From positions 1 through 64,000 of the forward strand of contig NZ_JALDSX010000013.1 in NCBI RefSeq assembly GCF_022748595.1: a stretch of DNA of 64,000 bases. The letters are read 5' to 3'. Positions 58,336-64,000 of the stretch are shown piece after piece. Source of the DNA: Brevibacterium sp. ZH18 (GTDB taxonomy: Bacteria > Actinomycetota > Actinomycetes > Actinomycetales > Brevibacteriaceae). The notes under the pieces were generated by a model. The model did not search any database. It saw nothing but the letters and a program-made list of their open reading frames with translations, and was not told where the DNA came from. The translations under genes were made by a program, and so were the position numbers. Every line of letters starts with the position of its first letter. Position 1 is the stretch's first letter.

Positions 58336-60239
58336 GCCCTTCCCATCCCGGCCAGGTCGAGCCCGACAGGTGTCTGTCCCAGCTCGATCACTTCCGCTTC
58401 GGGCATTTCAGCGGGAGCTGCGGCGATCGGCGCCGCAGCGTCGATGCCCTCCACAGTCTCTACGTAGCAGTCCCGAATGTTTGCAAGCGAGGCGCTGGGG
58501 ACGGGAACTGCAGTCGGGTCCAGTGGTGAGACCTCAACCGTCCACGACACACCGTTGGCGGAGGTGCGCTCAAGCTCATCAGGAGAGAAGAGCTCTTCGT
58601 GCAGCTTCTCCCCCGCGCGCAGACCGGTGTAGACGATAGGACAGGACCGCCCGGTCAGTGCCATCACTCGTTTCGCCAGATCGACGATGCGCACGGGTTG
58701 CCCCATGTCGAGCACCTGCGTCTGGCCGCTGCCGCCCAGCGCCGCCGCCCGCAGCACCAGCAGGCAGGCTTCGGGAATGGTCATGAAGAACCGTGTGACG
58801 TCCGGATGTGTCACGGTCAGCGGTCCGCCGCGGCGGATCTGCTCGGCGAAGGAGATGAGCACCGATCCGCGCGAACCGAGCACATTGCCGAAGCGCACCG
58901 AGACATATGGAAGTCCCGTCTCCGCGGCGAAGTGCGCGGTGAAGCGCTCCGCGACGAACTTCGACCGTCCCAGTTCGCTGCTGGGATTCGCCGCCTTATC
59001 CGTGGAGATATTGACGAATCTGCCGACACCGTGCTTCTGCGCCGCGCGCAGCACGTTCAAGGATCCGTGCACATTGGTCTTCCACCCCTCGGCGGGATAG
59101 CTTTCGAGCATCGGGAGATGTTTGAGCGCCGCAGCGTGGATGACGATGTCTGGTTTGTGCGTGGCGAAGGCGCGGTCCAGAGCCTGGGAGTCACGGATAT
59201 CGGCGAGGACGAGGTCAGGAGAATCCATCAGCGCTCGGCCTTCGAGGCTCATACACAGTGAGTGCAGCTCCGACTCATCGCGGTCGAGCATGATCAGTCG
59301 GCTCGGACCGTGCCGCGAGATGATCCGACACAGCTCGGAGCCGATGGAGCCGCCGGCTCCGGTGACGAGGACGGTGCGCCCTTCGACGAGATGAGAGATC
59401 TGATCGCTCTCAGGTTCGATTGCGGGTCTGCCGATGAGATCGGTGACATCGAGGTCACGGATGTCGGAGAGTCCGATATCAGATGAGAGCATGTCCAACG
59501 GAGAAGGCACAGCCCGCACCCAGGTCGTCTCCGGTTCAAGGCGCTGGACCAGCGAGGCGAATACCTGCGCAGGTGCAGCGGCGATGCCGACGATGACTCC
59601 GGCGGCATGCGAAGCGGCGACCACCTCGGCGACGGAGGCGGTGGTGCCACGGACCGGAACACCATGGATCAGCTGCCTGGCCTTGGTCAGGTCATCGTCG
59701 ATGATGGCCACGGGACGGTAGGGGCTGAGCGGATCCGCCATCATCTGAGCGACAAGGGAGGCACCGAGATCGCCGGCACCGACGATGACGACCGGTTCTC
59801 CCGCCACGGGGACGAGTCGAAGCTGTTGGAGGACTCGGACGACCTGCCTGACGAAGACCATCAGAGCCTGGGCGAAGAGCAGTGCGAGAAGCAGCCAGGG
59901 GATGTCCTCCCGGTATTCCGGCACTGCGCCCATCACGGCAGTCCCTGTGAAGAGGACGGCAGCGACCAGGCCCTGATTGCGCAGTTCGCGGTCTGAGCCG
60001 AGCTGATACCGATTCCGGTACAGCGACAGCAGGTAACCCAGTCCGAGCTGGCCGATGACCAAGGCCGGCAGCAGGAGGAGGAACTCCCCGCCCCAGACCC
60101 GCCCGAACAGGGAGACGACGAGGAACCACGAGATGACGAGGGCTGTCCCGTCGAGACAAGCCAGGCCGAGAGCACTGGAGTAGGGCCGACGACGAGGAGT
60201 GTCACCGGCGGGCGGCAAGGGGGCTGAGAGTTCATTCAT
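58332..60239 (-). CDS. UDP-sugar 4,6-dehydratase (CapD/WbpM/PglF type)
   Basis: The protein has about 635 residues. Its first third carries four membrane helices (GTALVISWFLVVSLFGRVWGG; LLLPALVIGQLGLGYLLSLY) and a Rossmann motif (VVIVGAGDLGASLVAQM). The second part is a dehydratase (TVLVTGAGGSIGSELCRII, PDIVIHAAALKHLPMLE, NISTDKAANPSSELGRSKFVAER, VRFGNVLGSRGSV, GLRAGEKLHEELF). It should make a UDP-4-keto-6-deoxy sugar. The ATG at 60239 and the GTG at 60248 are both possible starts. It is the first gene of the four-gene overlapping operon. Confidence 0.9.
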   Translation of the reverse strand: MNELSAPLPPAGDTPRRRPYSSALGLACLDGTALVISWFLVVSLFGRVWGGEFLLLLPALVIGQLGLGYLLSLYRNRYQLGSDRELRNQGLVAAVLFTGTAVMGAVPEYREDIPWLLLALLFAQALMVFVRQVVRVLQQLRLVPVAGEPVVIVGAGDLGASLVAQMMADPLSPYRPVAIIDDDLTKARQLIHGVPVRGTTASVAEVVAASHAAGVIVGIAAAPAQVFASLVQRLEPETTWVRAVPSPLDMLSSDIGLSDIRDLDVTDLIGRPAIEPESDQISHLVEGRTVLVTGAGGSIGSELCRIISRHGPSRLIMLDRDESELHSLCMSLEGRALMDSPDLVLADIRDSQALDRAFATHKPDIVIHAAALKHLPMLESYPAEGWKTNVHGSLNVLRAAQKHGVGRFVNISTDKAANPSSELGRSKFVAERFTAHFAAETGLPYVSVRFGNVLGSRGSVLISFAEQIRRGGPLTVTHPDVTRFFMTIPEACLLVLRAAALGGSGQTQVLDMGQPVRIVDLAKRVMALTGRSCPIVYTGLRAGEKLHEELFSPDELERTSANGVSWTVEVSPLDPTAVPVPSASLANIRDCYVETVEGIDAAAPIAAAPAEMPEAEVIELGQTPVGLDLAGMGRA

Positions 60240-60560
60240 TGTTTTCACATGCCCTAGGATTCTCCAGGCATCTCACAGCCACTAGGGGGTTACCTCCGGA
60301 CAGCCGCGTGTCACTACTCTGTCACGATCAGGTCATCACTGGCCCCGATACTCAGTCACCCGGAGTGAGCTGGGAATCGTGCTCGAAACGCTCCCCCGTC
60401 GCCTCTCGGAGGCTCAACCCTCCCTCGTCGCCGCCGTCGACGGTCAACCGCATGGAGTCTGCGGATGTCCGTAGCCTGGGGTGCTTTCGGCGAATCGAGA
60501 TGAGTCGCTCTCCTATTCTGAGATAGTCGACGAGTGCAGCGATAAGGGCGGTGACGCAGA
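60240..60560. other. Divergent control region of the glycan locus
   Basis: This gap separates the dehydratase operon from the glycosyltransferases. It holds repeated GTCAC/TCACG words (about 60308-60330) and a TATTCT -10-like box (60514-60519) for the plus-strand gene. No gene is seen. Confidence 0.5.
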
Positions 60561-61631
60561 ATGAGAATCGGTTTATTGGCCAGCACCGGTGGGATGCTGG
60601 ATTCCTTCTTCATCGAGATCGCGGAATCATGGCGGTCTCGTGGACACACTGTCAGCTTCGGCGCCGGGACTCCTATGGTTTCGGCCCAGGCGACAGTGAT
60701 TCCTGGGCTCTCCCGACGTCCCGACCCGAGAATGGTCCGAGCCCTGGCAGGTCTGAGGCATTGGTCGGACCGCGAAGATCTGGATGTCATCGTCACGAAC
60801 TCGGCGACTGCCTCGGCGCTGGTGCGACTGGCCGGAACCAGAGCACCCGTCGTCTACTTCTGCCACGGGCTGCACTGGAACGAGGCCCATTCGATCGGGG
60901 ATCGGATATGGCCGGTCATCGAGCGCATGCTTCTTCCGCGCACCGCCGGCGTCATCTCACTCAACTCGGACGACCGGCGCTGGTTTGCCCGACACCTCGA
61001 CGGCAGCCGTCATCTGCATCTGCCCGCAGGCGTCGGCCTCGATTTGGCCGACTACCCCATCCGGGAGCTGCCCGACGGCCCGCTTCGACTGTGCTGGATC
61101 GGTGAGTTCTCCACTCGCAAACGCCCGCACCTGGCGCTGGACACAGCTTCCGAACTGTACCGGCGAGGGACCGACTTCCACCTCGAGATGCTCGGAGAGG
61201 GGACTTTCCGCACGCAGATCCGGGCTGAGATCGCGGACCGCGGCCTGGCGGGTATCGTCACCGCCGAGGGCCCCGGAGACGCAGCCGCTGCGCTCTCGAG
61301 GAGCCATGCCCTGCTGCACACCGCGCAGTGGGAAGGCCTGCCACGAGTCATGTTGGAGAGCCTGTCGATCGGACGACGCAGCTACGCCTTCGATGTCAAG
61401 GGAGTCCGCGACATCCCTCTGGCGCAGCTGACAGCCGACGGCGACTCACCCGGACTGGCGGCACGGATCGTTGCGGATTGGGATTCGGGGCGTCTGCGCG
61501 AACCTCTGGTCTTCGACCGGGCTGTCCTCGACTACTCACATGCAGCCACTGGGATTCGACAGTTCCTGCCCACCTTCATCGACGTCGCTTCGACGACTCC
61601 CACAGCGCAGACAGATCCCCATGTCGAATGA
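60561..61631 (+). CDS. Glycosyltransferase family 4 enzyme
   Basis: The 356-residue enzyme starts with RIGLLASTGGMLDSFFIEIAESW, typical of GT-B glycosyltransferases. It continues with PVVYFCHGLHW, the C-terminal LRLCWIGEFSTRKRPHLALD sugar-nucleotide segment and AQWEGLPRVMLESLSIG, which matches the conserved EG-P--E motif of GT4. It adds a sugar to a lipid-linked oligosaccharide or other acceptor. Its last 11 bases overlap the next glycosyltransferase gene. Confidence 0.9.
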   Translation: MRIGLLASTGGMLDSFFIEIAESWRSRGHTVSFGAGTPMVSAQATVIPGLSRRPDPRMVRALAGLRHWSDREDLDVIVTNSATASALVRLAGTRAPVVYFCHGLHWNEAHSIGDRIWPVIERMLLPRTAGVISLNSDDRRWFARHLDGSRHLHLPAGVGLDLADYPIRELPDGPLRLCWIGEFSTRKRPHLALDTASELYRRGTDFHLEMLGEGTFRTQIRAEIADRGLAGIVTAEGPGDAAAALSRSHALLHTAQWEGLPRVMLESLSIGRRSYAFDVKGVRDIPLAQLTADGDSPGLAARIVADWDSGRLREPLVFDRAVLDYSHAATGIRQFLPTFIDVASTTPTAQTDPHVE

Positions 61632-62667
61632 TGCTCTGATCTCCGTCATCGTCCCCGTCCACAACGGCGAGAAGTACTTGCCGGGCTGTCTGCGGTCAGT
61701 ACTCGCCCAATGCCATGAGAACCTCGAACTCATCGTCGTCGATGACGGTTCCACCGATGGCACGCCGTCGATCCTCGCTGACTTCAGCTCTCGAGATCCG
61801 CGGATCATTCGCCTGCTGACCAACCATGAAGGCGCTTCAGCAGCACGCAATGCCGCGCTCGCCGAGGCACGCGGCGAATGGATCATGTTCGTCGACGCCG
61901 ACGACGAGCTGCTCAGCTCCTGCCTTCTCGAAGCCGTCGCAGGGTGCACCGGGTCCGCCGTCGACGTGGTCACCTTCGAGACCGGCAGCGACCCCACCTC
62001 CATCGCCGATGCCCGCGACGCCGCGCTCCTCGCCCGGCACAGGTGTGAGGCCGAGCAGATCCGACGCACCGGTCCTCGACCAGTCCTCGACTCCGCCTAT
62101 CTGGGGCCGAGCATCATAGACGAATCGTTCAACACTGTGTGGAACAAGGCCTACAGTTCCGCAGCCGTGGCCCGTTCAGGCGCGCGATTCCCGGTCGGGA
62201 TCCACCTCGGCGAGGACCTGCTCTTCAATCTCGACTTCGTTCGAGCCGCCGCAACAGGCTGCCATCTCTCCCTGCTGGGCTACTACTACCGGCGCGACAA
62301 TTCCGGTTCAGTGACCAAACGTTTCATTTCCGGCAAACATGATGAGCTGATGCTCGTCAATGACTCACTCCAACAGCTCGCTTCCGACCTAGACTCGTCC
62401 GGCCTGCTTGGCGCGGCCGGATACATCCGCGCCAAGAATGCGGTGTCCTCGACCAGAGACCTCCATCATCGAGACTGCCCACTGCCCATGCGGGAGAAAT
62501 TGGCCGCTGCCGAACGGTATCGGAGCTCGGCTGCACACGTGGACCTCCGTGGCCTGAGAACCGTTCCGTGGGTGTTCGGTGCCATCTACAATCTGATCGG
62601 CTACCGTACCCTGTTCTTCCTCACCGGACTTCTCGCCGCGGCGAATCGAAGGTCGACGAAGAGCTGA
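61621..62667 (+). CDS. Glycosyltransferase family 2 enzyme
   Basis: The 348-residue enzyme opens with LISVIVPVHNGEKYLPGCLRSVL and shows the GT2 motifs VVDDGSTDGT and IMFVDADDELL (metal-binding DxD). A HLGEDLLFNLDFVRA segment fits the acceptor-site acidic residues. The ATG at 61621 overlaps the upstream GT4 stop by 11 bases. The frame upstream to 61471 lies inside the GT4 gene and is not used. It is convergent with the EpsG-like gene. Confidence 0.92.
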   Translation: MSNDALISVIVPVHNGEKYLPGCLRSVLAQCHENLELIVVDDGSTDGTPSILADFSSRDPRIIRLLTNHEGASAARNAALAEARGEWIMFVDADDELLSSCLLEAVAGCTGSAVDVVTFETGSDPTSIADARDAALLARHRCEAEQIRRTGPRPVLDSAYLGPSIIDESFNTVWNKAYSSAAVARSGARFPVGIHLGEDLLFNLDFVRAAATGCHLSLLGYYYRRDNSGSVTKRFISGKHDELMLVNDSLQQLASDLDSSGLLGAAGYIRAKNAVSSTRDLHHRDCPLPMREKLAAAERYRSSAAHVDLRGLRTVPWVFGAIYNLIGYRTLFFLTGLLAAANRRSTKS

Positions 62668-62680
62668 ACCGGCGTGGGCC

Positions 62681-63775
62681 TCAGGTGTTCAGCAGTTTGT
62701 CCATCGCACCGATGTACTGACTCCACCCGAGGAAGGCGACCATGAGCGCTACACTCCCCAGACCCTGTCGCCACCCTTTCAGACAGAGCACCGGGATGGT
62801 CACGATCAAGGGCACTATCGACCAGGAATAGGCGGCCACTCTGTCGCTGTAATAGACGAATCCCAGTCCCAGATAGTACGTATTGAGAATGATGAAGGCG
62901 TGGAACAGCTGCCGGTACCACTCTGGAAGCGCATCGATCGTCCGCAGCACGACATAGCCCATCACCAAGACGCAGAGGCCGAGTATCCAGAAGTCCAATC
63001 TGTTCGTTCCGCCCGTGTACAGGTCGGCATTCTCAGGGTCGGTGTAGGTTTCGAGCTCTTCTGAGCCAGCGGCGAACGGGGACAGCAGGGTCGCGTTGAG
63101 TCCTGTGAGGAACAGCAGAGAGAACACCCCCCACACGCCGATGAGGAAGGGAGTGGAGGCTTTCGGCAGGAAGCGGACGCCGAGGAGCAGCAGCGCTGCA
63201 GGTATTGCCGACCAGTGGAAGAGAGTCGCAATAGCCAGCCACACGAGTGTCTGCCACAGTCGAGTCTGCCGGCAGATCGAGACTACAGCGAGCAGGATGA
63301 ACAGCAACGAGAGTCCCTGTCTCAGCAGGTAGCTCGAATACCCGGTGAAGAACCCGAAGCAGAAGGTGACGTAGTAGACGACGGTCACCTGCCATGTCGA
63401 CCGCAGCAGCCAGAGCAGGGCAAGGGCGAGCATGATCGAACCCAGCAGTGCAACGACGAAGAAGTAGACCTTCGGGTCATGGGTGAAGAGACCGATGAGC
63501 CATCCGAGCACGAGGAAAGCGGGTTCTCGGCCTTCGCTGTCGTAGGTGTAGAAGACTTCGTCGGTGGGCGCGAAGCTGAGGATCTGGAACTCCGTCGAGT
63601 AGATCGCCTTGTCGGAGACGTCGTAGTTCCCCAGAGCCGCAACAATGGTGTTGATCAGGACCAGAGAGATCAGCGGAAGCAGAGCATTGCTCCAATGACG
63701 CAGCTGTGGGACCCTCCAGCTCAGCACGAGCATGAGAACCCAGACAGTCGTCAGCCCGAACCAGATGGCGATCAT
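62681..63775 (-). CDS. EpsG-family polysaccharide polymerase-like membrane protein
   Basis: The 364-residue protein has about ten membrane helices and EpsG traits: an outer loop YTYDSEGREPAFLVLGWLIGLFTHDPKVYFFVVA, then YYVTFCFGFFTGYSSYLLRQGLSLLFILLAVVSI and IATLFHWSAIPAALLLLGV with the conserved FHWSA. EpsG-type proteins polymerise exopolysaccharide repeat units. Its start overlaps the stop of the upstream gene by 4 bases. It lies in the same cluster as the two glycosyltransferases, which read towards it. Confidence 0.85.
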   Translation of the reverse strand: MIAIWFGLTTVWVLMLVLSWRVPQLRHWSNALLPLISLVLINTIVAALGNYDVSDKAIYSTEFQILSFAPTDEVFYTYDSEGREPAFLVLGWLIGLFTHDPKVYFFVVALLGSIMLALALLWLLRSTWQVTVVYYVTFCFGFFTGYSSYLLRQGLSLLFILLAVVSICRQTRLWQTLVWLAIATLFHWSAIPAALLLLGVRFLPKASTPFLIGVWGVFSLLFLTGLNATLLSPFAAGSEELETYTDPENADLYTGGTNRLDFWILGLCVLVMGYVVLRTIDALPEWYRQLFHAFIILNTYYLGLGFVYYSDRVAAYSWSIVPLIVTIPVLCLKGWRQGLGSVALMVAFLGWSQYIGAMDKLLNT

Positions 63776-64000
63776 GATCGAGCAGTGTCGCCGTCGTCGC
63801 GGATCAGTGGCATCGGGCCTGTCGGAAGACCCGTCGCCGTTCCGGAGGCGACATCGGCTGAGATCAAATGGACCCCCGGCTGCGCGGAGTCGATTCCGTA
63901 CGTCCGGTTCCGGTCGACCTCTGCCGAGGACAGTTCGGACCTGTTGAGAACCAGACCTATCGGTGCACCCAGCTCGTCCAGGGCACGGACGGATTCCGCG
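63772..64000 (-). CDS. C-terminal end of a truncated gene (possible tyrosine-autokinase-like protein)
   Basis: Only the last 75 codons are in the window, on the minus strand. They end with a TGA that overlaps the EpsG start by 4 bases. The visible part contains ALDELGAPIGLVLNRSEL, which matches the L--LG-P--G-VLN strand of MinD-like P-loop proteins, including the bacterial tyrosine kinases of polysaccharide loci. The final 45 residues are variable. No Tyr-rich tail is seen. Position beside a polymerase supports the kinase guess, but the catalytic part lies outside the window. Confidence 0.5.
   Translation of the reverse strand, partial: AESVRALDELGAPIGLVLNRSELSSAEVDRNRTYGIDSAQPGVHLISADVASGTATGLPTGPMPLIRDDGDTARS

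Noticed and set aside
3330-62212. CGCCGAGGTGG as a KOPS/AIMS-type polar chromosome signal
   Set aside because: The 13:11 strand split within this window shows no polarity, though a window near the terminus could hide it.

Overview
This is about 64 kb of GC-rich bacterial chromosome. Codons end mostly in G or C. The mix of genes (FMN-riboswitch riboflavin operon, DUF402, LytR-CpsA-Psr, NarL-type two-component systems, several leaderless starts) points to an Actinomycetota. A Micrococcales-type genus such as Brevibacterium is my best guess, but this is inference only. I saw no rRNA, tRNA, integrase, transposase, phage gene or CRISPR array.

Layout. 0-3 kb: a DUF805 membrane protein and a MarR-MFS efflux unit with a MarR-type palindrome over a leaderless promoter. 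2.9-7.2 kb: an FMN riboswitch and the riboflavin genes ribD-ribE-ribBA-ribH. 7.2-8.9 kb: pyruvate oxidase. 9.1-17.3 kb: a complete type I Wadjet anti-plasmid system, jetA-jetB-jetC-jetD on the minus strand, with an MFS gene coupled to the end of jetD. 17.3-23.6 kb: YjbR, asparaginase, a LacI remnant next to an unusual hairpin repeat, a medium-chain reductase, DUF402, an amidohydrolase, DUF421 and a Rossmann protein. 23.7-27.1 kb: an envelope-sensing-like operon of kinase, regulator and DUF4097 protein. 27.2-38.6 kb: cystathionine gamma-synthase family enzyme, acyltransferase-3, nitronate monooxygenase, a DMT transporter, and two more NarL-type kinase/regulator sets. 38.7-41.1 kb: an SDR, an FMN reductase and a TetR regulator. 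41.4-47.3 kb: a dipeptide-type ABC importer. 47.7-53.8 kb: an AGCS symporter, class II aldolase, a UMF1-type MFS and an FAD/NAD(P)-binding protein. 54-64 kb: the edge of a cell-surface glycan locus, with a tightly overlapping operon of nucleotide-sugar dehydratase, aminotransferase, LCP protein and LuxR regulator, then two glycosyltransferases, an EpsG-like polymerase and a gene cut by the window end.

How the parts work together. The riboflavin operon turns GTP and ribulose-5-phosphate into riboflavin under FMN feedback. JetABC (an SMC-like motor) and JetD (a nuclease) act together against circular plasmids. The right-end locus appears to make an amino sugar, build an oligosaccharide and attach or export it.

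The most notable signals outside known families are an 11-base word, CGCCGAGGTGG, that recurs far more often than chance in both orientations and all reading frames; a two-copy hairpin repeat with a shared 22-base core; a 24-base tandem repeat upstream of a transporter; a group of leaderless promoters; and a MalT-like LuxR regulator whose start is fixed by overlap and which lacks the usual ATPase domain.
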